64,000 nucleotides of DNA from Stakelama marina (GTDB lineage: Bacteria; Pseudomonadota; Alphaproteobacteria; Sphingomonadales; Sphingomonadaceae), in NCBI RefSeq assembly GCF_018122655.1, contig NZ_JAGRQC010000004.1:186001-250000 (forward strand), given 5' to 3'. The notes below the pieces were generated by a model. That model was not told where the DNA came from. It did not search any database and worked only from the letters and a program-made list of their open reading frames with translations. Positions 1 through 7,844 of this stretch are shown here, one piece after another. Made by a program: the position numbers and the translations under genes. The first letter of the stretch is position 1, and each line of letters starts with the position of its first letter.

Positions 1-429
1 GTAAGTGCAGCGATTCAGCATGCCGAAGCTCCCCCGGGGCTTCAGACCTTTGCAAGCGACGGTGATCGCAGCCGCCTCACCAGCGCTGCGGTAAAGGCCG
101 TGCTGCGCCTCATTGGGGCCTGGGGTGCGAGCAACGCTGAGGGCGCTGCGCTGCTCGGCGTGTCCGAAAGCACCTGGGACCGGATGAAAGCCGGAACCTG
201 GGAAGGCTCGCTCGGTCAGGACCAGCTGACCCGCGCGTCGGCGCTGATCGGTCTGTTCAAGGGACTGCATCTGCTGTTCGCCAACGACATGGCCGATCGC
301 TGGCCAAAGCTCGAAAACAGGGCCCCGTTGTTTGATCGCCGCTCGCCCATCGGGGCGATGATCGAAGGCGGCATTCCGCGCATGCTGGAGACCAGACAAT
401 ATATCGACGCGCTTCGTGGCGGGCTCTGA
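1..429 (+). CDS. Xre/MbcA/ParS-type antitoxin (5' end outside window)
   Basis: This is the antitoxin partner of the RES-domain toxin that follows. The frame is open from the first base of the window, so the true start probably lies upstream; a GTG at 100 is the first in-window start-like codon but would remove conserved N-terminal sequence. The C-terminal half shows the toxin-binding MbcA/ParS/Xre pattern: a helix-turn-helix-like stretch (LLGVSESTWDRMKAG) and a conserved segment with RASALIGLFKGLHLLF. The stop overlaps the start of the toxin gene, as is usual for translationally coupled toxin-antitoxin pairs. Such antitoxins neutralise the RES enzyme and autoregulate their own promoter. Here the pair probably stabilises the ICE. 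Confidence 0.85.
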   Translation, partial: VSAAIQHAEAPPGLQTFASDGDRSRLTSAAVKAVLRLIGAWGASNAEGAALLGVSESTWDRMKAGTWEGSLGQDQLTRASALIGLFKGLHLLFANDMADRWPKLENRAPLFDRRSPIGAMIEGGIPRMLETRQYIDALRGGL

Positions 430-1117
430 GGAGGCAGGCGAGCCGCCGCAGATCCGCGAAGCGTTCGAGCGGACTGTCCGGCTCGTTTCCAGCGCGCGCT
501 TGCGCGAAGCGGTCATGGCTCCACTTGCCGACAGTGATGCCGAGCTTGCGCTGCTCGCTGAAATCGAGGGGGCGACGAGTTCGCGCCTGATCGCCGAAGA
601 GCGCGGGTTTGGCGGGCTGACAGCCGACGAGCTGGTTCATGGCGTGCCGCATGCCAGGTTCATTAATGCGAGCTTTGCTTACGCCAAACCGCGCGAGCCC
701 AATCGCTTCAACCCCGCGAACCGCGGCGCATGGTATGCCGCGCTCGATGTCGAGACCTGTATTGCCGAGGTCGGCCATCACCTGACACAGGCGCTCGCCG
801 ATGCCGGCGATTTCGATGCCGTTGTCGAATATGGCGAGATGATCGCCAGCATGGCGGGCGTCTTTATCGATCTGCGCGAGCAGCCCGGACACCCGGCCCT
901 CGATCCGGACAAGACGAAAGGCTATCCTGTCGGCAATGCTCTAGCGGCGCAGGCACGCGCCGCCGGTCATAACGGCATTATCTATCCCTCTGTGCGCCAT
1001 GCGGATGGGACTTGCATCGCGGCCCTGTGGCCCAACGTCGTGCAATCGGTCGCGCAAGGGGCGATGTACCGCCTGACCTGGTCCGGCAACCCGGACTATA
1101 GTCGGGAAGCAATCTAG
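416..1117 (+). CDS. RES-domain toxin
   Basis: This is a 233-residue RES-family protein. Characterised RES toxins degrade NAD+ or ADP-ribosylate host proteins and stop growth until the antitoxin is restored. The family signature is visible: an arginine in the RFNP segment, the RGAWYAALDVETCIAEV block with its conserved glutamate, and a serine in the YPSVRH segment near the C terminus. It starts with GTG at 416 inside the end of the antitoxin gene (14 bp overlap), which implies translational coupling. The protein is longer at its N terminus than minimal RES toxins. The nearby traG gene begins 100 bp downstream with its own ribosome binding site. The toxin-antitoxin assignment is strong; the exact chemistry is inferred from the family. 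Confidence 0.87.
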   Translation: MAGSEEAGEPPQIREAFERTVRLVSSARLREAVMAPLADSDAELALLAEIEGATSSRLIAEERGFGGLTADELVHGVPHARFINASFAYAKPREPNRFNPANRGAWYAALDVETCIAEVGHHLTQALADAGDFDAVVEYGEMIASMAGVFIDLREQPGHPALDPDKTKGYPVGNALAAQARAAGHNGIIYPSVRHADGTCIAALWPNVVQSVAQGAMYRLTWSGNPDYSREAI

Positions 1118-1217
1118 CCGTACGCCGCTTTTGCTACGCCAACCTGCGATCACGCAGCTTCCGACTTGAATATGTAATGCAAAGCCGCCGTGCTGTCCTT
1201 CACGAAAGGAGCCAGCC

Positions 1218-3209
1218 TTGTCGGCAACCCGGATATTGTGGGGTCAGATACTCGTCGTCTTCACCCTAACGCTCGCAGGTGTGTGGGCGGGCACTCAGTG
1301 GACGGCGCACGCGCTTGGCTATCAGGCGCAGCTGGGCGCGCCCTGGTTCAGTATCTCCGGAGCGCTTGTCTATCCGCCTTATGCCATTTTTTGGTGGTGG
1401 TTCAGCTACGAAGCCTATGCGCCGCGCATCTTCGAGACCGGCGGAATGATCGCCGCATCGGGCGGTCTCGTGTCGGTGGCCGTCGCGATCGGCATGTCGG
1501 TCTGGCGCGCCCGAGAGATCAGGAACAGCGCGACCTATGGCTCGGCGCGCTGGGCGACCCGTTCCGAAATTTCACGCGCGGGCCTTCTGGCAGGCAAGGG
1601 CGTCATTATCGGCCAGCATGCCAATCTCTATCTTCGTCACGACGGCCCCGAACATGTGCTCTGCTTCGCGCCGACCCGCAGCGGCAAAGGGGTCGGCCTT
1701 GTCGTGCCAACGCTCCTGACCTGGCCGCATTCGGCGATCGTGCACGATATCAAAGGCGAGAACTGGGAGCTGACAGCTGGTTTCCGTACCCGGTTCAGCC
1801 GCACGCTTCTGTTCGATCCGACCAATGAGGCATCGGCGGCCTATAACCCTCTGATGGAAGTGCGACGCGGCATCAACGAGGTGCGCGACGTGCAGAACAT
1901 CGCCGACGTGCTGGTCGATCCGGAAGGCTCGCTTGAACGGCGCAATCACTGGGAAAAGACCAGCCACGCGCTGCTCGTCGGGGCCATTCTGCATGTGCTT
2001 TATGCCGAGCCTGACAAGACGCTCGCCGGGGTTGCGAACTTCCTCTCCGATCCACGCCGATCCATCGAGGCGACACTGACCGCAATGATGCACACACCGC
2101 ATCTGGGGGAAGACGGCGTCCATCCGGTTGTCGCGAGCGCGGCGCGAGAATTGCTCAACAAGTCGGAGAACGAACGCTCGGGCGTGCTCTCGACCGCCAT
2201 GTCGTTCCTCGGCCTGTACCGCGATCCGGTTATCGCAAAGGTCACGCGGCACTGCGAATGGCGCATCGCGGACCTCGTGGCACAGGGCCGGCCGGTCACG
2301 CTCTATCTCGTCGTTCCGCCGTCAGACATCAGCCGCACCAAGCCGCTCATCCGGCTCATTCTCAACCAGCTCGGAAGACGTCTGACCGAGGATCTGCAGG
2401 AAGGTGCCGATCGTGAGCGGCTTCTCCTTATGCTCGACGAGTTCCCTGCTTTGGGCAGGCTCGACTTCTTCGAAAGCGCGCTCGCCTTCATGGCGGGCTA
2501 CGGCATCAAGGCCTTTCTGATCGCCCAGTCACTGAATCAGATCGAGAAAGCCTACGGGCAGAACAATGCCATTCTCGACAATTGCCATGTGCGGGTGTGC
2601 TTCGCGACCAATGACGAGCGAACCGCCAAGCGCATTTCGGAATCGCTCGGGACCGCGACCGAAACCCGGGCGATGCGCAATTATGCCGGACACCGCCTCT
2701 CCCCATGGCTCGGTCACCTGATGGTCTCGCGCTCGGAGACGGCGCGCGCTCTTCTGACCCAGGGCGAAATCATGCAGCTGCCCGACACCGACGAAATCGT
2801 GATGCTCGCAGGCGTGCATCCGATCCGTGCCAGGAAAGCGCGCTACTACCGCGACCCCCGGCTCAGCAAACGGGTGGAGCGTCCACCGAAGGTCGAGAAG
2901 TCGGAGTTTGCGGCGGACGGGAGCGAATGGCACGGGAGACATGTGACCGCGCCTTCGCAATCCGCGAAATTGCTGACCGAGTCCGAAGAGTACGAGGTCG
3001 ATGATCACCAGTCCGATGGCGGGATCCGCCAATCGCCTGAATTGCCGGACTACGAAGATGTCGCGCCGCCGGTCGAGATCCCCAACGAATTTGAGTTTGA
3101 CGACCGAACGGACGACGATCAGGCAAACCGCAATCGCAGGATGGCCCAGCGGATGCAGGCCAATGCGCGGCGCGCTGCGCTCGATCCCGGCGACGGGATC
3201 GAGCTATGA
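1218..3209 (+). CDS. traG: Conjugal transfer coupling protein TraG (VirD4-type)
   Basis: TraG is the membrane ATPase that hands the relaxase-DNA complex to the type IV secretion channel. The 663-residue protein has two N-terminal transmembrane segments (about residues 8-28 and 45-65, with another hydrophobic stretch near 75-92). A Walker A motif (APTRSGKG) lies at about 151-158 and a Walker B motif (LLMLDEF) near 405. The C-terminal 100 residues are acidic and low in complexity. The start is a TTG with a strong Shine-Dalgarno sequence (AAAGGAG at 1204-1210) seven bases upstream, which decides the start. The gene overlaps the next one by four bases (ATGA). The relaxase that normally neighbours traG is not in the window and is presumably to the left. 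Confidence 0.95.
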   Translation: MSATRILWGQILVVFTLTLAGVWAGTQWTAHALGYQAQLGAPWFSISGALVYPPYAIFWWWFSYEAYAPRIFETGGMIAASGGLVSVAVAIGMSVWRAREIRNSATYGSARWATRSEISRAGLLAGKGVIIGQHANLYLRHDGPEHVLCFAPTRSGKGVGLVVPTLLTWPHSAIVHDIKGENWELTAGFRTRFSRTLLFDPTNEASAAYNPLMEVRRGINEVRDVQNIADVLVDPEGSLERRNHWEKTSHALLVGAILHVLYAEPDKTLAGVANFLSDPRRSIEATLTAMMHTPHLGEDGVHPVVASAARELLNKSENERSGVLSTAMSFLGLYRDPVIAKVTRHCEWRIADLVAQGRPVTLYLVVPPSDISRTKPLIRLILNQLGRRLTEDLQEGADRERLLLMLDEFPALGRLDFFESALAFMAGYGIKAFLIAQSLNQIEKAYGQNNAILDNCHVRVCFATNDERTAKRISESLGTATETRAMRNYAGHRLSPWLGHLMVSRSETARALLTQGEIMQLPDTDEIVMLAGVHPIRARKARYYRDPRLSKRVERPPKVEKSEFAADGSEWHGRHVTAPSQSAKLLTESEEYEVDDHQSDGGIRQSPELPDYEDVAPPVEIPNEFEFDDRTDDDQANRNRRMAQRMQANARRAALDPGDGIEL

Positions 3210-3676
3210 GCAAGGGCAACCGTATCAAACATACCTTTCGCTTGCCGCCAGCCCTTTCCAAGCAGCTTGCAGACTATGCGGGTCGCAAGCGCGTCTCGCA
3301 GGCTTCGGTGGTAGAGGCCGCCATCGGCTCTTTTCTCTCTCCCGATGGATCGGAACGTATGGAAGCGGCCTTCAGCCGACGCCTTGATCGTATAAGCCGA
3401 CAGATCGGCAAGCTCGACTATCATATCGAGGTCGGGAACGAGGCCTTCGCCCTCTACCTCAGGCGATGGCTGGCGGTGACGCCGGCTATACCTTTGGAAG
3501 CTAATGCCGCCGCCCGTGCCGATGCAGAAAAGCGCTTCGACTTCTTCATCGAAGCGCTCGCGCGGCGCATGGAAACGGGCAGGCATCTCGCTGACGATCT
3601 CATTCGCGCGGTCCCGGAACCAGAGCTTGGTGAGGTCGAGAAAACAGACGGAAGCGGCCCAGAGCCTCCAGCGTAG
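3206..3676 (+). CDS. CopG/ribbon-helix-helix conjugation accessory protein
   Basis: The 156-residue protein begins with a ribbon-helix-helix-like region (residues 6-45, with HTFRLPPALSKQLADYAGRK and a following helix). It continues as a charged helical protein. Genes of this kind lie between traG and trbB in many proteobacterial ICEs and are annotated as CopG-type or TraD-like conjugal transfer proteins; some bind DNA near the transfer origin. The start overlaps the traG stop (ATGA), indicating the same operon. What normally comes next, trbB, is displaced by about 17.7 kb, which makes this gene the left border of the defence insertion. Its exact role is inferred from position. Confidence 0.8.
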   Translation: MSKGNRIKHTFRLPPALSKQLADYAGRKRVSQASVVEAAIGSFLSPDGSERMEAAFSRRLDRISRQIGKLDYHIEVGNEAFALYLRRWLAVTPAIPLEANAAARADAEKRFDFFIEALARRMETGRHLADDLIRAVPEPELGEVEKTDGSGPEPPA

Positions 3677-3810
3677 CCCTGACAGAAGCCTTCGATAGTC
3701 CGGCGGAGAAATCCAACCAATGGAGGAGAGGGACGCTTTCTTGGGTATGCCGACGCACCTGCAGGAATGCGAGGGTGCAACCATTCCAAGTGCTTGCTAA
3801 AGGTCCAGTA

Positions 3811-4734
3811 ATGCGCACCGAACTCGATCACCTGCCCCCGCAAAAGCAACGCGAACTTGAGCGCGTGGTGCAGCTGATTTTCGAAGAATTCGATGATGCC
3901 TTTGCCCTGGCGAAGCACGAGTGGAAGAAGGCCGCCCGCATTCTCAAGGTCATTCTCTACGGTAGCTATGCCCGCGGCACTTGGGTCGACGAGCCGCATA
4001 CGGCCAAAGGCTACCAGTCGGACTACGATCTGCTCATCATCGTCAACGACAAGCGGCTGGTCGACCGGGTCAAGTACTGGTCGAAGCTCGATGACCGGCT
4101 GATGCGCGAGTACGGCGTGACCAAATCGCTCAAGACGCCGGTCAATTTTATCGTCCATACGCTGCAGGAGGTGAACGACGGTCTCGCGCACGGACGCTAT
4201 TTCTTCATGGATGTCGCGAAGGACGGGATCGCGCTCTACCAATCCGATGACACCGAGCTCCACACGCCGAAGCCCAAGACTGCCGGTGAGGCGCTGGCGA
4301 TGGCGCAGGAGTATTTCGACGAGTGGATGCCTGCTGCGTCAGGTATGCTGGAGACCGCCAAATTCAGCGTCGATCAAGGACGACTGAAGGATGCTGCTTT
4401 TTTAACTCATCAGGCAGCTGAGCGGCTTTACCACTGTGTATTATTGGTCTGCACCTTCTACACGCCGCATGTGCACAATCTTGGTTTCCTTCGCACCCAG
4501 GCCGAGCGCATTGACCCACGCCTGACCTATGTCTGGCCGCGCGACACGCGCCGCGATCGTGCGCGCTTCGAGAAGCTGAAGGAAGCGTACGTCAAGGCGC
4601 GCTACTCAAAGCATTACCGTATTACCGAGGAAGAGCTCGATTGGCTTGGTGAACAGGTCGAGGAACTCGGCCGGGTCGTGCACGAGGTATGTTCTCAAAG
4701 GCTGGCTGAGCTCCAGATAAGGTCCGAAAACTGA
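3811..4734 (+). CDS. Nucleotidyltransferase (MNT) - HEPN two-domain protein
   Basis: The N-terminal half is a minimal nucleotidyltransferase domain: GSYARG with downstream SDYDLL gives the GSx...DxD catalytic pattern. The C-terminal half looks like a HEPN helical domain, with LTHQAAERLYHCVLLV and a late ARYSKHY segment. Separate MNT and HEPN genes form toxin-antitoxin pairs in which MNT adds AMP to the HEPN toxin. Here both are in one chain, as in HEPN/NTase fusion proteins often seen near mobile elements. I chose the ATG at 3811; an earlier in-frame ATG at 3775 is possible. The gene is on the plus strand, facing the rest of the defence island. It could be a stand-alone resistance, defence or maintenance factor; its function is not established here. 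Confidence 0.75.
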   Translation: MRTELDHLPPQKQRELERVVQLIFEEFDDAFALAKHEWKKAARILKVILYGSYARGTWVDEPHTAKGYQSDYDLLIIVNDKRLVDRVKYWSKLDDRLMREYGVTKSLKTPVNFIVHTLQEVNDGLAHGRYFFMDVAKDGIALYQSDDTELHTPKPKTAGEALAMAQEYFDEWMPAASGMLETAKFSVDQGRLKDAAFLTHQAAERLYHCVLLVCTFYTPHVHNLGFLRTQAERIDPRLTYVWPRDTRRDRARFEKLKEAYVKARYSKHYRITEEELDWLGEQVEELGRVVHEVCSQRLAELQIRSEN

Positions 4735-4757
4735 TCAGGGCTTGAAGCCGAAGTACA

Positions 4758-7712
4758 TCACTCGGTGCTTTTTTCTGGTCGCGGTCGAAATAGCTCCAAC
4801 TCGTCATGGACCCCGTCGTCCGCATTCACCATGAACTCGCGGACTCTGGCTCCCGTCAAGCCCTCCACTCCCATCTCGCGTGTAAGGTAGGTAGCGAGCC
4901 AGTCTGCTAACCGGAACATATCGCGGGAGCGTGGATCGGGGGAGCAGCAAAACCTCAGCAATTCGTGCACTAACCCGATCTCCGGATCGCCTGTGCTGTC
5001 CCGACTGGCTTCAAGCTCCCCAACAAGGAATGCGAGTTGCAACGGAATGTTCAATACGGTGCAGGTGAACCGCTCGTCGAAAGAAGCGGCGGCATCGGCA
5101 AACGGCACGAGAAGATCTGTTGCGGTCTGCAAAGCCCAGTCACCCGTCAGGCGCGCCTGACGCGCGAAGATCCCCAGTGCGATGGTACCGAAAGCCTTGC
5201 GAGCGACTACGAAGGCTCGGTTCAGGTCCACAGAACTATCCTGCAGGCACCTGCGAATTTCCCATTCGAGATCCTCGAAACAGGCCTGGAGGCCTTCAGG
5301 TTTCCCAATTCGTACGCTGGGTAGATCGGCGTCGATGAGAGCGAACCCCAGTTCGCCGCTGGCATTGCTGGTGAACTCTTTCATCTCGACCGCGAGGAAA
5401 ACGGTCAGCGCTTTCGCGTAGTATTCGGTGGCCTGGGCGTGATTGCCCAGATTGCCTTCGCAATTGCCGATCTGATGCAATGTCTGTCCGAGGTTGACCG
5501 CTACCGAGGCGCCTCGCTGATGCCGAAGCGCGTGCCGATAGGCATCGGCGGCCTCCTTATACTTCCGCATGGCGAGTTGGGCATCGCCATGCAACTGCAG
5601 GGCGGAAGCGAGATCGTTGTGGATCCCTTCGCGGCGTTCTTTCTCCGCTTGTTCGTCGAGTTCATCTCGATCACCCGGCAAAGGCTCATCCAGCTTCCTG
5701 CTCGCGGCCTTGAACCTTTCAAAGGCCTCACGTGACAAATTGCTCGCGCGTTCGGGTTCGCCTGCATCGAGCGCCAGCATAGTCTTGGCTATCAGCAGGT
5801 CTCCTTCGGTGCCGTCGCTCAAAGGGCGACAGGCTTCGACCTTGGCAATGACTTCTTCGGCGACTCCGGCAATATGGGCCCCTGACTGTCTAGCGAGGCC
5901 AATGAGCATACCTGCGAATGAGGCGGCTCTGTCAGGCCGCTTATTGGCGAGCGCAATCCTGGCCGCCTTCAGCATCGCGTGCCCACCCTCCTCGGCCATA
6001 CGTTGCACGAAGAAATACCTGACCAGCGACGAGCATACCGCTTCGGCTAACAAGGCCACCTCATCATTTGCCTCCTTTTTGAAGGCTTCGTTGATGAGAT
6101 AATCGATATTCGGCATCTCTTCCGAATACCGGGCGACCATGTATCCGACCTCTTCCGCCTCGAGCGACCTGTCCTCGATCACCGACACCATCATCGCGAT
6201 ATCGAGCAGGAGCGACCGTTTGAGTTTATCCGCCCATTCGCGATTCGCCGTAGGCCACCGGTCCGCCACAAACAGGCGTATAGGTGACAGGCAGTGGATC
6301 CGCTCGCGAATGCCAGGATCAGTTGTGTAGATGAGATTCCAGCGACGCAATTGGGCGAGGGCCTCGACCGGCTCCCTAATTTCGAAGTTTCCGCGTTCAA
6401 GTTGAGCTCGGAAAAGACCCGCTGGAGCCTGAGCGATCACCCAGAGCATGGCCTGCGCTTCGGGCGATAAGGCATGGAAGGTGACATCGAGACAGATATT
6501 CAGAGAACTTGTGCGATCGTGTCGTTGACGAGCCGGAAGAGCTATGGCCTGCGAACCGCGCTCGTTCACGAGATCGATGCAATGACGCATGGATCCGTAG
6601 TGCGACGTGATCGCTCCCGCGAGCTGCAATGTGAGCGCATGCCCCTCGCAAAGTTCGAGAAGCTCCTCGAGTTCAGGTCCGTCCTCGAAGATGTCTTCAT
6701 CAAATCCGCTCGCGAGCAACTTGTGACTGTCCGCGCGTCCGAGCGCTCCTGCCACGTGTCGGACGTCGACAGGGGCTCGCAACAGATTCACTTGTGAGGT
6801 TATTACAAACTGAGCTTTTCGGGTTTCCGCATACAGCTTGCTGAACCTGTCCTCGAAATTTTCTAGGTCGTCCAGGTTGCCTCGATCGATGCCATCGAGG
6901 ATCAAAATCGCCTCGCACTGGTCAAGGCGATGCGCAATATCTTCAATTCCACAAGGCTCGCCGTCGGCGGAAAGCGCATTCCGAAGAGCGTCCAGCACTG
7001 CGCTGGAAGACGCGTAGCGCTCCACATCCACCCAGATTGCTTTACGATCCGATCCAAGCTTGTGAAGCGCCTGGAGAACCAATTCGGTCTTGCCGATGCC
7101 ACCTGGCCCCGAAATTAGAATTGAGCTTCCTGCTACTAGGCTTTGGACGAGTTTATCGACGTCGTTCTCACGACCATAGAACCGAGCCGTGGGGCGGGGA
7201 ATACGCGTGTGCGTTAGTGTTCCGTCCATCCGTGCGCGGAGATTTGCCCGGGTCGCTTCTACCATCTCCGATTTACGCGCTTTGAGCTGTGCGGTGGTGA
7301 TCGTGCCTTCCGTATCGTGCCTTCCGTGACAAACTGAGCACAATCGGATGAGATTATGATGGTAGTGCGAGAGGGTCGCAGCCCACGACCCGATATGTGC
7401 AGTTTCTATCCGACTGCCGCTTCCACACCACGCGCATTGATTGCGGCTTTCCGCTTTGAGGTGGGCAACAATAGCAGCTGGTATTGATGGACGATCCTTC
7501 GCGCTCTTGCTCCAAGGCTGCTGCAAGATGCCGTCGAATGCATCGAGTTCGCTTTCAGCAAAGTGGATCGGGCCGGTGCTCTCCAGCGACCTGAGTGGTC
7601 GCGATGTTGCTCGCCCCGGTGCAAAGTTCGGCCGAGCATAAGCGGTCAGGAGTTCAGGCGTGATCCCGAGATGATGCGCAGCTTGAAGCGCTGAAAGGAT
7701 ACGATCAGACAT
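4758..7712 (-). CDS. HNH-STAND NTPase-TPR protein (candidate defence protein)
   Basis: This is a protein of about 984 residues with three parts. Residues 1-60 resemble a small helix-turn-helix region. Residues 90-135 carry a zinc-binding HNH nuclease-like motif with two CxxC pairs (CAWC and CSVC), then HxxxH, and conserved His and Asn between them. Residues 175-280 form an NTPase of the STAND/NB-ARC type, with Walker A GPGGIGKT near 202-209 and Walker B ILILDGID near 269-274. The rest is helical, with TPR-like repeats such as YKEAADAYRHAL and HAQATEYYAKAL. This layout (nuclease effector, STAND switch, repeat sensor) matches antiviral STAND (Avs-like) proteins. The start was set at the ATG at 7712; an upstream ATG at 7748 is possible. 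It lies in the same direction as the Ssp genes. Defence function is inferred from architecture and context. Confidence 0.78.
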   Translation of the reverse strand: MSDRILSALQAAHHLGITPELLTAYARPNFAPGRATSRPLRSLESTGPIHFAESELDAFDGILQQPWSKSAKDRPSIPAAIVAHLKAESRNQCAWCGSGSRIETAHIGSWAATLSHYHHNLIRLCSVCHGRHDTEGTITTAQLKARKSEMVEATRANLRARMDGTLTHTRIPRPTARFYGRENDVDKLVQSLVAGSSILISGPGGIGKTELVLQALHKLGSDRKAIWVDVERYASSSAVLDALRNALSADGEPCGIEDIAHRLDQCEAILILDGIDRGNLDDLENFEDRFSKLYAETRKAQFVITSQVNLLRAPVDVRHVAGALGRADSHKLLASGFDEDIFEDGPELEELLELCEGHALTLQLAGAITSHYGSMRHCIDLVNERGSQAIALPARQRHDRTSSLNICLDVTFHALSPEAQAMLWVIAQAPAGLFRAQLERGNFEIREPVEALAQLRRWNLIYTTDPGIRERIHCLSPIRLFVADRWPTANREWADKLKRSLLLDIAMMVSVIEDRSLEAEEVGYMVARYSEEMPNIDYLINEAFKKEANDEVALLAEAVCSSLVRYFFVQRMAEEGGHAMLKAARIALANKRPDRAASFAGMLIGLARQSGAHIAGVAEEVIAKVEACRPLSDGTEGDLLIAKTMLALDAGEPERASNLSREAFERFKAASRKLDEPLPGDRDELDEQAEKERREGIHNDLASALQLHGDAQLAMRKYKEAADAYRHALRHQRGASVAVNLGQTLHQIGNCEGNLGNHAQATEYYAKALTVFLAVEMKEFTSNASGELGFALIDADLPSVRIGKPEGLQACFEDLEWEIRRCLQDSSVDLNRAFVVARKAFGTIALGIFARQARLTGDWALQTATDLLVPFADAAASFDERFTCTVLNIPLQLAFLVGELEASRDSTGDPEIGLVHELLRFCCSPDPRSRDMFRLADWLATYLTREMGVEGLTGARVREFMVNADDGVHDELELFRPRPEKSTE

Positions 7713-7844
7713 CCGTCGCTGTTTCCAGGCTGGCAATGAAACTGCCAAGACGACTCAATTCAAGAAGAGCCCAGTTTTGATATCCAATTTTACTCGCTTT
7801 GGTGTGTATGGGGAGCGACATTGGAAACAACGAATGTCTCCCCA

